Positions 43,917 to 53,908 are shown, counted from the stretch's first letter. The stretch: 64,000 nucleotides of DNA from Niastella sp. OAS944 (GCA_024809215.1 JANUBW010000011.1:1-64000); one strand, 5' to 3'. Program-made: numbers and translations. The notes: a model not told the origin generated them from the letters alone.

Positions 43917-45263
43917 TTAGAGTTTTCCCGTAATAAAAAGCATGCGGTAGTAAATTGACAAGGCAGCAATATGAGCTTGTATGTAATTATATCTCGATTC
44001 CTGGTAAAGGTTATCGGCATCTAACAGATCGGTAAGCAAACTGAGTTGATTGGCATATTTCATATTTTGTATATTATAGTTCGCCTCGGTTTGTTCAATA
44101 TTCTTTTTAATGACCAACATTCGTTTGGCCGTTTCATTATACTTAATTGCCAATGCCTTTACTTCCTGCACAATATTATCTTCTATCCAGTCTTTCTGCT
44201 GTTTTAATTCGGTTTCCCGTATAGCCGACGCCCGTACCTTGTTTTTGTTTTGATACAATGAGGAGATCTCATACGTAACCCTTACGCCGGCCATACCAAC
44301 AGCAACTGTTTGGGCCTGGGGCGGAAACACAAGTGTATTAGGGTAATTGAATCCATAACCGCCAAACAAGGTAACCGTGGGAAGATTGGAAGATTTAGCC
44401 AATACTGTTCTGTTTTTCTGAAGCTCTATATTCTTGCCGGCCTTTATAATAGAATAGGTGCCCGACAGGTCCTTCAACATAGCTTCAAATTCCAAACTAT
44501 CGGGCAGTACCAACAAGGCGGTATCAACCGGAATGATCTTTGTACATTCATCCAAATTTAAAAGCGTATTAAGGCGCTGATTACTTATTAAATAATCGTT
44601 TTTATTTGCCGTTTCGCTCAAAAGCGCATTAGCCAATAATACCTCAGCTCTTAGCAGATCGCTCTTTGTAACTTTGCCATTTACATAATAAGCGTTTATA
44701 TTTTTAGATCGGGTTTGCGCTCTTTCAATCTGATCTTTTATTAGTTGTTCCTGGTAATACACCCTAACCATATCGAGGTATTGAAGCGCTACCTGTAACC
44801 CGATATTTGCTTCCTGCTCTTTTGTATTTATACCGGCCAGTTCTTCTTTATGTTTAAGATCGTTGATCACTGCCCGGTGCCGGCCACCGGAATATAAATT
44901 AAAACCGGCTTCGATATTCAGGCCACCGGCATTTGCATTGGGTGGTTTTGTGATCGTGTGCGATTCGCCAAGCACATCTTTATACAAGGTTACTTTTGTG
45001 AATCGCTGATACGTAGCATTACTTGCAATCCGGGGCAAAGCGCCCATTCTCGCATCCTCCAGATCTAACTGAGCAGCATTCTCTTCTGTTTTCATAACGC
45101 CTATCAATTTGTTGGACGCCTTTGCATACCGGATTGCTCCTTCCAACGAAAATTTAACGGTGGAACTTTCCACCTGCTGTGCATTGAGCCCGATAACTGT
45201 TGCACATAATAACATGATACAAATGCCTGGTTTTACCAAACACCCAATACTGTATATTTTCAT
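43917..45263 (-). CDS. TolC family outer membrane efflux protein
   Basis: 448 residues from the start at 45263 (MKIYSIGCLVKPGICIMLLCATVIGLNAQ), a usable signal peptide. TolC-type architecture: two helical repeats with NLKDEC-like heptads; GGLNIEAGFNLYSGGRHRAVIND (first beta element) and AVGMAGVRVTYEISSLYQNKNK (second). A typical Q/N-rich C-terminal helix follows. First of the efflux operon; 10 bp to the adaptor gene. Confidence 0.92.
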   Translation of the reverse strand: MKIYSIGCLVKPGICIMLLCATVIGLNAQQVESSTVKFSLEGAIRYAKASNKLIGVMKTEENAAQLDLEDARMGALPRIASNATYQRFTKVTLYKDVLGESHTITKPPNANAGGLNIEAGFNLYSGGRHRAVINDLKHKEELAGINTKEQEANIGLQVALQYLDMVRVYYQEQLIKDQIERAQTRSKNINAYYVNGKVTKSDLLRAEVLLANALLSETANKNDYLISNQRLNTLLNLDECTKIIPVDTALLVLPDSLEFEAMLKDLSGTYSIIKAGKNIELQKNRTVLAKSSNLPTVTLFGGYGFNYPNTLVFPPQAQTVAVGMAGVRVTYEISSLYQNKNKVRASAIRETELKQQKDWIEDNIVQEVKALAIKYNETAKRMLVIKKNIEQTEANYNIQNMKYANQLSLLTDLLDADNLYQESRYNYIQAHIAALSIYYRMLFITGKL

Positions 45264-45364
45264 TTTTATAAGATTAATAATACATACAGGCAATACGCTG
45301 CCTTTAGGTTGAGAACTCAACCCTTGCCATGGAAACAATCTTTACCTTTTAGTATTTCAGTGGG

Positions 45365-46237
45365 TTACTGCCTGTTCGATTTGAATATGCTACGAAAGCG
45401 GCCCGGTGAAATGCCAACCAGCTTGCTGAAGATGCGGTTGAAATATTTCGGATCATCGTACCCCAAATGCGATGCGATCTCTTTAATACTTGAATCAGAA
45501 TAGCAGAGCAATCTTTGTCCTTCCCTTAGCATTTCCTGTTGAATAAAATACGACGTAGTGAACCCGGTTACAGCTTTAACCGTATCGTTCAAATAACTTA
45601 TCGAAAAATTCAGCAAGCCCGCATAGTCGCTCGGTTTCTTTAACTCCAGGTAATTCTTTCTTACCAATCGTTTAAACTTCTTCGTAAGCTCAATACTTCT
45701 TTGAGAGTGCTGCCCGGTGAGCTTATCGCTATTTGCCTGAAAGGCGGCAGCCACCTTAAATATAAATGGCAATGCCAATGCATTAACGGCCGATCTTTTC
45801 AGGCTTCCGAAATTATTATCGTGGTACGTTTGAAAAAGCAATTCAAAATACTGGCTATACCATGTAAGGTCTACCTGTGAGGGTGATAAAAGCGGACCCT
45901 TATGTAACGAATCTTCTATCATCATTCTCGACTGATCATCAACCAGTTTATTATCTAAAAACAAGATCCATCCCTTACTATTATTACTGAATTTTACCGC
46001 TTTTTGTATTTGACCGGGAATAAGGAAGGCCAGCGTATCCTTTGCAATAAGCACCTTCTTAAAGTCAACCAACAGTTCTGCACTACCCGACGACAACAAC
46101 AGGCATACAAAATGATCATTGCGATGAAGCTGAGTGATCTCGTTTATAAGAGAAGATATAAAGGCATCATTGAACCGCTCAATTCTAACGCCGGAAATAT
46201 TTTCCTTTAATTGCCAGACGGGTATTTTGCCTTTCAT
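45365..46237 (-). CDS. AraC family transcriptional regulator of the efflux operon
   Basis: 290 residues. A poorly conserved N-terminal sensor domain precedes a C-terminal HTH pair (YAGLLNFSISYLNDTVKAVTGFTTSYFIQQ; IKEIASHLGYDDPKYFNRIFSKLVGISPGRFR). It lies 101 bp upstream of the TolC gene in the same direction and probably controls the efflux set. Regulators of this layout often sense aromatic or antimicrobial compounds; the signal here is unknown. Confidence 0.92.
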   Translation of the reverse strand: MKGKIPVWQLKENISGVRIERFNDAFISSLINEITQLHRNDHFVCLLLSSGSAELLVDFKKVLIAKDTLAFLIPGQIQKAVKFSNNSKGWILFLDNKLVDDQSRMMIEDSLHKGPLLSPSQVDLTWYSQYFELLFQTYHDNNFGSLKRSAVNALALPFIFKVAAAFQANSDKLTGQHSQRSIELTKKFKRLVRKNYLELKKPSDYAGLLNFSISYLNDTVKAVTGFTTSYFIQQEMLREGQRLLCYSDSSIKEIASHLGYDDPKYFNRIFSKLVGISPGRFRSIFKSNRQ

Positions 46238-46390
46238 CCTTTTCAGTTTAATTACATCACAAAATTATCGCATTCAACACCCGAATTATCCTACTTTTCA
46301 CATCATTTGGTGGACAAATCACATATTTGAACCACACAACCTCTCCTTTTCTCGAGCCTTATTTGTAACTTAAACTACAAACTATTAACC

Positions 46391-48259
46391 ATGAAGCCAT
46401 TACTATTAACTGTTTCAGCCTTGCTGGGCCTTATCTCAATTACCTGGTCACAAAAAGCCGTTAAACAATATACCATTGAACAATTCTATAAAACGGTAGC
46501 TTTCGGTGGCGGTGATTTCAATAATCAGGAAAACAAGGTGCTGTTGCACGATAACAGTACAGGTATTTTTAATGTATATGAAATTGACCTGGCCACTAAA
46601 GAAAAAAAGCCATTGACCAACTCCGGAAAAGAATCTTATTTCGCCATAGATTATATACCCGGCAGCAACAGCTTTATGTACTCGGCCGATAAAGGCGGGA
46701 ACGAGAATTCGCACATCTATTTGCAAAATGCCGACGGATCGGCAACCGACCTCACGCCTGGTGAAAAAGAAAAAGCAAGTTTCGTTGGCTGGAACCGCCC
46801 GAGGACCGCTTTTTATTATTCCAGCAATCTTCGCGACCCCAAGTTTTTTGATATCTATAAAATGGAGCTCAGCAACTGGAAACCCAGCCTGCTTTACCAA
46901 AATGAAACAGGGATGGATGTAAGCAGTATTTCGCCCGATGAAAACTGGTTGCTGTTAACCAAAAGCATTACATCTGATAAAAATGAAATGTATTTATTTA
47001 ACAGGAAGACCAACGAACTTAAAAAAATATCGGGCGAAACAGAAGCGACCTACGGCCCCCAAAACTTTGAACTGGATAATAGTGCATTCTATTACGGTAC
47101 CAACGATGGCAGCGAGTTCACCTATTTGGTAAAGTATGATATTGCCTCGGGCAAAAAACAAAAGATCTTCTCCGACAAATGGGATGTGAATTATATGTAC
47201 ACCAGCGAGAATGGCAAGTACCGTGTAATAGGGGTGAACGCCGATGGCAGAAATAAAGTGCTGCTGTTTGATCATAAAACCGGCAAACCATTACCGTTCC
47301 CTAAACTGCAGGAAGGGTATGTACAGGGTGTTAGCATTTCACCTACCGAAAAAAATATGATCGTGTACGTTGTCAGCGATCGTTCACCCGTAAACCTGTA
47401 TTCATTCAACTTCGCTTCGCAAAAGTTTGATAAGCTTACCAACTCACTTAACCCCGAAATTGATGCCGCCGACCTGGTTGATGCCGAAGTGGTTCGGTTT
47501 AAATCATTCGACGGATTGCAGATACCTGCCATCTTCTATAAGCCAAAGAATGCTTCGGCCACAACTAAAGTACCTGCCCTGGTATGGGTACATGGCGGCC
47601 CGGGCGGACAAAGCGTTGCCGGCTATTCTCAATCTATTCAATATTTCGTGAACCATGGTTATGCCATTCTTGCCGTAAACAACAGAGGCAGCAGTGGCTA
47701 TGGCAAAAGCTTTTACAAAATGGATAACAGAAACCATGGCGATAAAGACCTGAAGGATTGTGTATGGGGCAAGAAATGGCTGGCACAACAGTCGTACATT
47801 GACCCGGCCAAAATTGGTATTTATGGTGGAAGCTATGGCGGCTTTATGTCACTGGCCGGTATTATACAATACCCCAACGAATTTAAAGTAGGCGTTGATC
47901 TTTTTGGCGTTACCAACTGGCTGCGTACTTTAAAAAGTATCCCGCCTTATTGGGAAAGCTTTCGCAAAGCCCTGTACGATGAAATGGGCGACCCGGCCAC
48001 CGACTCCGTTCGCCTGCGTTCTATATCACCGCTTTTCAATACCGACAAAATAAAAACCCCGTTATTAGTGCTGCAAGGTTCCAACGACCCAAGAGTATTG
48101 CAGGTAGAAAGCGATGAAATTGTTGCCGGCGCAAAAAAGAACGGCACACCCGTTGAATATGTGCTTTTCCCCGACGAAGGCCATGGCTTTAGAAAAAAGG
48201 AAAATCAAATGAAAGCGGCGAAAGTAACACTGGAGTTTTTAGATAAATACCTTCAATAA
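46391..48259 (+). CDS. S9 family prolyl oligopeptidase-like peptidase, exported
   Basis: 622 residues. A signal peptide (MKPLLLTVSALLGLISITWSQ) is followed by a beta-propeller of WD/TolB-like blades (residues ~40-360) and an alpha/beta-hydrolase domain. The catalytic Ser is in GIYGGSYGGFMSL; Asp in QGSNDPRV; His in EGHGF. Such enzymes cut peptides after Pro or Ala in the periplasm. The NTF2-like gene follows by 11 bp and an S41 peptidase after it, suggesting a small operon. Confidence 0.95.
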   Translation: MKPLLLTVSALLGLISITWSQKAVKQYTIEQFYKTVAFGGGDFNNQENKVLLHDNSTGIFNVYEIDLATKEKKPLTNSGKESYFAIDYIPGSNSFMYSADKGGNENSHIYLQNADGSATDLTPGEKEKASFVGWNRPRTAFYYSSNLRDPKFFDIYKMELSNWKPSLLYQNETGMDVSSISPDENWLLLTKSITSDKNEMYLFNRKTNELKKISGETEATYGPQNFELDNSAFYYGTNDGSEFTYLVKYDIASGKKQKIFSDKWDVNYMYTSENGKYRVIGVNADGRNKVLLFDHKTGKPLPFPKLQEGYVQGVSISPTEKNMIVYVVSDRSPVNLYSFNFASQKFDKLTNSLNPEIDAADLVDAEVVRFKSFDGLQIPAIFYKPKNASATTKVPALVWVHGGPGGQSVAGYSQSIQYFVNHGYAILAVNNRGSSGYGKSFYKMDNRNHGDKDLKDCVWGKKWLAQQSYIDPAKIGIYGGSYGGFMSLAGIIQYPNEFKVGVDLFGVTNWLRTLKSIPPYWESFRKALYDEMGDPATDSVRLRSISPLFNTDKIKTPLLVLQGSNDPRVLQVESDEIVAGAKKNGTPVEYVLFPDEGHGFRKKENQMKAAKVTLEFLDKYLQ

Positions 48260-48270
48260 ACTGAAACAAC

Positions 48271-48741
48271 ATGAAACATCTGATAACAATTGCATTCCTG
48301 GCAAGCATACTTTCCTTACCAGCCAAAGGCCAGGCAAAGTACCAGGCGCCGGCTTATAAACCCGAATCACAGGCGCTGTACGATAGCATTGCGCGTATGG
48401 ACAGCACCTGGGAAGATTCGTATAACAATTGCAAAATGGATGTACAGGAGCAACTCATATCAGACGATCTTGAATTTTACCACGACCGCGGCGGCGTAAT
48501 GACATCAAAAAAACTATTGATAGAAGCGCTAAAGAACAATATTTGTGGCAAAGTAACCCGCGAATTATTAAAGGGAAGCATAGAGGTGTACCCCATTAAA
48601 AACTATGGCGCTGTTGAAATGGGGTACCACCGCTTCCATAATAAGAATGAGAAAAGCACGTCGCATTATGCCCGGTTTGTTCATATCTGGCATAACGAGA
48701 ACGGGCAATGGAGAATTACCCGGGTTATCAGTCTTCATTAA
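48271..48741 (+). CDS. Exported NTF2-like (DUF4440) protein
   Basis: 156 residues. A signal peptide (MKHLITIAFLASILSLPAKGQ) is followed by an NTF2/SnoaL-type alpha-beta cone (LYDSIARMDSTWEDSYNNCKM..., LISDDLEFYHDRGGVMTSKKLLIEAL, HIWHNENGQWRITRVIS). Many members are small ligand-binding proteins or weak enzymes; no catalytic residues can be assigned here. It lies between two peptidase genes. Confidence 0.85.
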   Translation: MKHLITIAFLASILSLPAKGQAKYQAPAYKPESQALYDSIARMDSTWEDSYNNCKMDVQEQLISDDLEFYHDRGGVMTSKKLLIEALKNNICGKVTRELLKGSIEVYPIKNYGAVEMGYHRFHNKNEKSTSHYARFVHIWHNENGQWRITRVISLH

Positions 48742-48749
48742 TTATGTGT

Positions 48750-50144
48750 ATGAGATTAGTACCCTTTATATTTATTTTTCTATTATACGCCCCGGCCCTG
48801 TTGGGCCAGCAGGTTGCAAACACGGCAACGCTCGACAGCGTAAGAGCGTACCTGGAAAGGAACTATGCGGGCTTTGCCGATAAAGTGAATGCGCAAACAC
48901 AAAATGCTTATCTGGCGCATGCAAAACAATCGGCTGAGTATGCTCAGCAGGCTGCATCACCTGCTGAGCAATATTTTGCTATTAATCATTATCTGACATT
49001 CTTTAAAGACCAACATCTTTATATAAATCCACCACCCGACACAACGCATATTGAAAACATACAACTTGACGACAAGAGAATACAACAGCTACGCCATTCA
49101 ACCAGGAACAATATAGAGGGTATTTACTATACCGGTGATTCTGTTTATAAAGTAGCCCTGGTTAAAAGCAAAAAGGGATTGCGGTCATATGCAGGTATCA
49201 TTCTTACATCCCAGGCTGCCGGCTGGAAAAAAGGCCAGGTAAAATTTGAGCTTATTGAAACAGGTACCAATCAATTTATGGGCATATGGTACAACCGCGC
49301 GCATAATCTACTTTTTTCATCGGTGCGGTTTAACCCACGTAACGGGCTGGGCGATCAGGGTTGGTACAAACAAGGTTCATCACCCGAAGTAGAAGAAGCC
49401 TCCTTTCAACTATTTGCTGAAGAATCCAAACTAAATACATTCTTCAAATTCCTAAACGACAGCACCTGTTACATACGCATCAAAACGTTTAACGCCACCA
49501 ATGCAAAAAATATAGATTCAGTTATAAATACCAATAAAGCGTACCTGCAAGCGAAGCGAAGGCTTATTATCGATTTGCGTGGCAATGGCGGGGGCAGCGA
49601 TAGAAGCATGTCGTTCCTTAAACCCATTTTATATACCAACCCTGTCAAAAACATTGGGGTTGATATATTAACAACACCCGAAAATACGGCCGCATGGGAT
49701 ACTCTTCTCGATCAATATCGCAACGACCTGCCCAAAGATTATCTTGATAACATTTCGAAACGAATACATCAATATGACGGCCTGGGCAGCACCATGGTAA
49801 ATTTTGCAGCAGACGAAACAGACACATTACCAGAAGTATGGCCAAATCCTGCCAGGGTAGCTATCGTTATCAATGGCGGCTGCGGCAGCAGTACCGAAGA
49901 ATTTTTGTTATTTGCCCGGCAGAGTAAGAAAACGATCATGGCGGGCGCACATTCACTGGGTGTGCTTGATTATTCGAATGTAGTACCGCGGCGCTTTTCA
50001 AACCCCTCGTTTGTTTTGCATTATCCTACTACCCGCTCGCGCAGGATAGATGTTGGGCTTGCTATAGATAATAAAGGTATACAACCCGACATTCCGCTTA
50101 ATCTTGATGGTAACTGGCTTAATGAATTAATGAAGAAGTGGTAA
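48750..50144 (+). CDS. S41 family peptidase (tail-specific protease-like), exported
   Basis: About 464 residues. The signal peptide is MRLVPFIFIFLLYAPALLGQQ. A second ATG two codons earlier (48744) is equally possible. The S41 core is visible in the second half: RRLIIDLRGNGGGSDRSMSFLKPILY, then INGGCGSSTEEFLLFARQSKKTIMAGAHSLG with the nucleophilic Ser, and a final DVGLAIDNKGIQPDIPL. No clear PDZ domain. It starts 2-8 bp after the NTF2-like gene. Confidence 0.9.
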   Translation: MRLVPFIFIFLLYAPALLGQQVANTATLDSVRAYLERNYAGFADKVNAQTQNAYLAHAKQSAEYAQQAASPAEQYFAINHYLTFFKDQHLYINPPPDTTHIENIQLDDKRIQQLRHSTRNNIEGIYYTGDSVYKVALVKSKKGLRSYAGIILTSQAAGWKKGQVKFELIETGTNQFMGIWYNRAHNLLFSSVRFNPRNGLGDQGWYKQGSSPEVEEASFQLFAEESKLNTFFKFLNDSTCYIRIKTFNATNAKNIDSVINTNKAYLQAKRRLIIDLRGNGGGSDRSMSFLKPILYTNPVKNIGVDILTTPENTAAWDTLLDQYRNDLPKDYLDNISKRIHQYDGLGSTMVNFAADETDTLPEVWPNPARVAIVINGGCGSSTEEFLLFARQSKKTIMAGAHSLGVLDYSNVVPRRFSNPSFVLHYPTTRSRRIDVGLAIDNKGIQPDIPLNLDGNWLNELMKKW

Positions 50145-50152
50145 GGAGGTGG

Positions 50153-50183
50153 CAAAAAAAATCCCGGACTGAAAAGTCCAGGA
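50153..50183 (-). terminator. Terminator of the first Gfo/Idh/MocA gene
   Basis: On the minus strand TCCTGGACT and AGTCCGGGA pair (one G-U) around TTTC and are followed by eight T. It is close enough to the convergent S41 stop to affect both transcripts. A second small hairpin (GAGTTAC/GTAACTC, 50189-50209) lies next to it. Confidence 0.85.
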
Positions 50184-50213
50184 CCATAGAGTTACCATCA
50201 CTGTAACTCAACA

Positions 50214-51659
50214 CTATTTTTTCAGGTTCCAGCCCTGGCGGTAATCGCGTTTCAGGAATTGGTTCACCTCATCGAAATTCGTCACTTTCATATTATCGTT
50301 ATCCCACAGCAGTTTGATGCCACGACCGGGGAAACTGAATTTACCATTATCTTTTGGCTTGCGTACATCATGTGCACGAATGGCCAGGTTGGCCATCAGC
50401 AACGCCTCGGTAAGCGGACCAGCTGTTTCAAATGGTGAGCTTAATTCAATTTTACCATAACCGGCTATACAGGCTTCTACCCATTGCGTATAGTGACCAT
50501 CTTCCTGTCCAACTACGCGGGCATAACGTTGTTTTGCTTTTGCATCTTTTGTGCGGGTGGTAGGCAGTAATTGCGGGTTTCTTGAATAGGTACCAGCCAT
50601 CATCTTGCCTTTGGTGCCAATAAACAACATACCATTGCCACCATCGCCAAATACTTCGTTAGCGCCAAGTTCTGCAGGGCGTTCGGGTTGTATACCACCA
50701 TCCATCCAGTGTACGGTTACATCGCCTTTCGTTTTTGACGTTTTAGGGAAGGTAAGCGTAATATGGCTCGAAGGGGGACAGCTTTCGGGGAAGTAGCCTT
50801 GTTTAAATTCATCTACATACACCGTACCCACACTTGCCTGTACGTCTTTTGCATATTGAATACCCAACACACGGAACGGCGTTTCCAACAGGTGACAACC
50901 CATATCGCCCAGGGCGCCGGTACCGTAATCCCACCAGCCACGCCAGTTAAAGGGCACCAGCTTATCAATATAATCTTTATATGGGGCCGTACCCAGCCAC
51001 AGGTCCCAATCGAGTGTTTTTGGAACATCGGCGCGAAGGGCAGGCCATTGAATACCTTGTGGCCACACGGGGCGGTTCGTCCAGGTATATACGGTATGCA
51101 CATCACCAATTAAACCTGCATCGTACCATTCCGCCATTTGGCGGGTGCCATCGTGCGAAGCGCCCTGGTTACCCATTTGCGTAACTACTTTATATTCTTT
51201 TGCGGCCTGGGTAAGCAAACGGGCTTCATACAGATCATGCGTAAGGGGCTTTTGCACGTATACGTGTTTGCCCAGCTGCATAGCATGATAAGTTATGATG
51301 GCATGGTTGTGATCGGGTGTTGATACCGAAACGGCATCAAAGTTTTTATGTTCTTTATCGTATAGCTCGCGCCAGTCTTTATAATACTTGGCCTGCGGGA
51401 ATTTCTTTACTGTTTCGGCAGCGCGATTGTCATCCACATCGCACAGGAAAGCGATCTCGCACTTACCGCCTTTATAAAAATTTGCAATATCAGATGCGCC
51501 TTTACCGCCTACGCCTACAGAGGCTATCAGCAGTTTGTCGCTGGGGGCTACATACCCCCTTCCTAACACATGGCGGGGAACAATCATAAAACCGGCTGCA
51601 GCTAGTGCGCCGTTTCGAATAAACTGGCGCCGGCTGGCGCCCTTTTTATTTTCACTCAT
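50214..51659 (-). CDS. Gfo/Idh/MocA oxidoreductase with Tat-type signal
   Basis: 481 residues from the start at 51659. The N-terminus SRRQFIRNGALAAAGFMIVP looks like a twin-arginine signal. The Rossmann part (LLIASVGVGGKGASDI) is followed by VSVSTPDHNHAIITYHAMQLGKHVYVQKPLTHDLYEARLL; EKP-like Lys is in QKP, which usually acts in catalysis. It probably oxidises or reduces a sugar at C3 in the periplasm with tightly bound NAD(P). It is separated from the second family member by an SMP-30-like and a DUF1080 gene. Confidence 0.92.
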   Translation of the reverse strand: MSENKKGASRRQFIRNGALAAAGFMIVPRHVLGRGYVAPSDKLLIASVGVGGKGASDIANFYKGGKCEIAFLCDVDDNRAAETVKKFPQAKYYKDWRELYDKEHKNFDAVSVSTPDHNHAIITYHAMQLGKHVYVQKPLTHDLYEARLLTQAAKEYKVVTQMGNQGASHDGTRQMAEWYDAGLIGDVHTVYTWTNRPVWPQGIQWPALRADVPKTLDWDLWLGTAPYKDYIDKLVPFNWRGWWDYGTGALGDMGCHLLETPFRVLGIQYAKDVQASVGTVYVDEFKQGYFPESCPPSSHITLTFPKTSKTKGDVTVHWMDGGIQPERPAELGANEVFGDGGNGMLFIGTKGKMMAGTYSRNPQLLPTTRTKDAKAKQRYARVVGQEDGHYTQWVEACIAGYGKIELSSPFETAGPLTEALLMANLAIRAHDVRKPKDNGKFSFPGRGIKLLWDNDNMKVTNFDEVNQFLKRDYRQGWNLKK

Positions 51660-51926
51660 ACTAAAGTGTTTTTTTAATTCTGACCAATGACGGGTTTTAC
51701 CAGTTTCCGGTTGCAGAACCGGCATCAGTTAATAATGCCTTAATCAGCAACTGTATAAAAATAAAGGAACCGGCACATGGACCAAAATAAAACCACAGGC
51801 AATTTCACGCAAACGTTTACGCATACCGTTACCCCTTCGCCCATGGCATTGCTTTTTAAGCATAGTAATTACGCCCAGGCGGTTTGTACGCTCACGGATA
51901 TTTTTAATTTATCTCTTTTTAATAAT

Positions 51927-52730
51927 ATGAGAACATCTATTATAATGGCTGACCTTCAGTTTCCCGAAGGGCCCGCTTTTGACCGTAATAAAAACCTTTG
52001 GTGTGTTGAGCAAAAAGGCGCTTCACTGCTTTGCATAAATGGCCATACGGTGAAAAGAATACAGGTAGGCGGTGGCCCCAACGGCATTGCTATTGACAAA
52101 GCCGGACTGGTGTGGTTTTGCGACTCGGGTGAGAACAGCATTCGCACGCATAATCCTGCTACGGGGGAAACATCAACAATTCTCAAAACGATAGACAGCC
52201 AACCCCTTAATATGCCCAATGACCTGGCTTTTGATCACCTGAACCAGTTGATCTTTACCTGCCCGGGCCCAAAACCTGACTCAGCTGAAGGATATATTTG
52301 TGTTTATAATTCTAAACAAAACTTACATAAGGTTGCTACCGGGTTTTATTATCCAAACGGGCTGGCCTTTACCCAAAACGGTGAGCAATTGCTGGTGGCT
52401 GAGACTGGTAAACAACGAATTTGGATTGGCGACTGGAATGCTGAAGAATGCAACTGGACCAACAGAAGAGTTTTTGCCAACACCGGTGGTGCCATAGGCC
52501 CCGATGGCATGGCGCTTGACGAAGATGGCAATTTATATGTAGCAGTGTTTGGCGATGGTTGTGTTCGGGTATTTGACCCTGCAGGAAAACACGTTAATGA
52601 TATTCAGGTACCTGGTAAGAATCCAACCAATTGTGCTTTTGATCCTTTTCAACGGTGGGGGCTGGTGGTTACGGAGGCAGAGAAAGGTTCTCTTATTAGT
52701 GTTCCTATTATGATGAGAGGGATTCTTTAG
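51927..52730 (+). CDS. SMP-30/gluconolactonase family protein
   Basis: About 267 residues from the ATG at 51927 (MRTSIIMADLQFPEGPAF); translation upstream of it to 51777 lacks family character. A six-bladed propeller is indicated by LQFPEGPAFDRNKNLWCVEQ (metal-binding Glu), PNGIAIDKAGLVWFCDSG, MPNDLAFDHLNQLIFTCP (Asn-Asp) and YPNGLAFTQNGEQLLVAE. Members hydrolyse sugar lactones, consistent with a keto/lactone sugar pathway next door. No signal peptide with this start, so cytosolic. Confidence 0.87.
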   Translation: MRTSIIMADLQFPEGPAFDRNKNLWCVEQKGASLLCINGHTVKRIQVGGGPNGIAIDKAGLVWFCDSGENSIRTHNPATGETSTILKTIDSQPLNMPNDLAFDHLNQLIFTCPGPKPDSAEGYICVYNSKQNLHKVATGFYYPNGLAFTQNGEQLLVAETGKQRIWIGDWNAEECNWTNRRVFANTGGAIGPDGMALDEDGNLYVAVFGDGCVRVFDPAGKHVNDIQVPGKNPTNCAFDPFQRWGLVVTEAEKGSLISVPIMMRGIL

Positions 52731-52741
52731 AATATGTTGAA

Positions 52742-52850
52742 GTAAGAGGTAGGATGTAAGAAGTAAGAAGTTTCCGAATGTTGAAAGGACCGAGTAAATG
52801 CATGAGTTTGAAAGTTGGGACATTTCCTACATCTTACTTCCTACCTCGTG
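52742..52850 (+). repeat. 7-bp arrays with opposed arms between convergent genes
   Basis: The left block is GTAAGAG, GTAGGAT, GTAAGAA, GTAAGAA, GTTTCCG at 52742-52776. The right block is the inverse type (TTTCCTA, CATCTTA, CTTCCTA, CCTCGTG) at 52823-52850. The blocks can pair into a long imperfect hairpin. It sits between the convergent SMP-30 and DUF1080 genes. Confidence 0.7.
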
Positions 52851-52852
52851 AA

Positions 52853-52892
52853 AATAAAAAGGGAAGGCTCCCCTTTAAAAAGAACCTCCCTT
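52853..52892 (-). terminator. Terminator of the DUF1080 gene
   Basis: On the minus strand AAGGGAGG pairs with CCTTCCCTT, with one bulged base, and is followed by TTTTATTTT. It lies 18 bp after the stop at 52911. Confidence 0.7.
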
Positions 52893-52910
52893 AATCATAT
52901 AAGCTTACTC

Positions 52911-53879
52911 TTACAAAGCTGGTGTCAACACTATATTCCTATACGACACAGGGCCATGATCACCTTGCAGGTAAATAGGGCCGGGTTCGCCTTCTTTGCT
53001 ATCTAAGGCTCCACCAGTGATACCGGGAATTTCCTGATTACTGATAACAGTTTTGCCATTGGCAACCACGGTAACCATTCTACCAATTAAAGTAATATCA
53101 AAGCTTTGCCATTTATCGGGTCCCAGGGCCGGCATTTCGCTGGGCACCAGGAAACCATAAATACCACCAAACAAGTGGCTGTTGGGGTGTGCTCCTTCCG
53201 GATTATCTATCACCTGTGTTTCATATCTGCCTCTTAAATACACGCCGCTGTTGCTTTTGGGTTTAAGCTTAAACTCAATATGCAATTTAAAATCGCGGAA
53301 CTTCTCTTTGGTAATGATGTTACTGCCCGACTCCGGACTGATCAACTCACCATCCTTAACAAACCACTGCTGCTTTTTACCATCCTGCTCCCAACCGGTG
53401 AGGTCTTTACCATTGAACAACTTAATAGGTTTACCCCAAACTATTTTCTTGTTCTCATTGAGCAATGGTGCTTTTACTCCGGTGAATGGATAGTCTTTTC
53501 CATTGCTGGCATGAATAACGCCTTTAATACCTTCCCCTGCAGGTTCGCCTTCAAACACCATATCTTTTTCTTCCCGTTCCCATTGCGGGGGAATGGTAAA
53601 GGTGAATTTGTTATTCTCAAGAATGATCTTGCTAACAGGTCTGGCGCTTCCGCCCGATGCAACAAAACGTCCCACCAGTGTTTTGAATCCGCTTATTTCT
53701 ATTTCAAGCCAGCTGGCTCTTTCTTTTCCGTCTTCTGTAACTGTTAAATCCCAGCGGCCAACCAGGTCGCCACCGGTTACTGTTTTTGCATTAATGGCCG
53801 ATACCTGTGCATGGCCCAATTGTGGCGCCAGGCCCAACAGTGCTATACAAACGACCGCTATGTTTTTTTGTATGTTCAT
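52911..53879 (-). CDS. DUF1080 (3-keto-glycoside hydrolase-type) protein, exported
   Basis: 322 residues with a signal peptide ending QLGHAQ. The N-terminal ~100 residues form a small beta domain (GDLVGRWDLTVTEDGKERASWLEIEI). The C-terminal DUF1080 domain (LamG-like jelly roll) covers ~140-322, with KLFNGKDLTGWEQ, DFKLHIEFKLKPKSNSGVYLRGRYETQV and the final GPIYLQGDHGPVSYRNI. DUF1080 members cleave 3-keto-glycosides produced by Gfo/Idh/MocA dehydrogenases. Such a dehydrogenase is encoded 29 bp upstream. Confidence 0.92.
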   Translation of the reverse strand: MNIQKNIAVVCIALLGLAPQLGHAQVSAINAKTVTGGDLVGRWDLTVTEDGKERASWLEIEISGFKTLVGRFVASGGSARPVSKIILENNKFTFTIPPQWEREEKDMVFEGEPAGEGIKGVIHASNGKDYPFTGVKAPLLNENKKIVWGKPIKLFNGKDLTGWEQDGKKQQWFVKDGELISPESGSNIITKEKFRDFKLHIEFKLKPKSNSGVYLRGRYETQVIDNPEGAHPNSHLFGGIYGFLVPSEMPALGPDKWQSFDITLIGRMVTVVANGKTVISNQEIPGITGGALDSKEGEPGPIYLQGDHGPVSYRNIVLTPAL

Positions 53880-53908
53880 TATCTCAGTGTTTCAAATTAA
53901 AAATACAA

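Noticed and set aside
50189-50209. Riboswitch or regulatory element (GAGTTAC/GTAACTC hairpin)
   Set aside because: It lies at the 3' ends of convergent genes next to a terminator and has no conserved riboswitch core.
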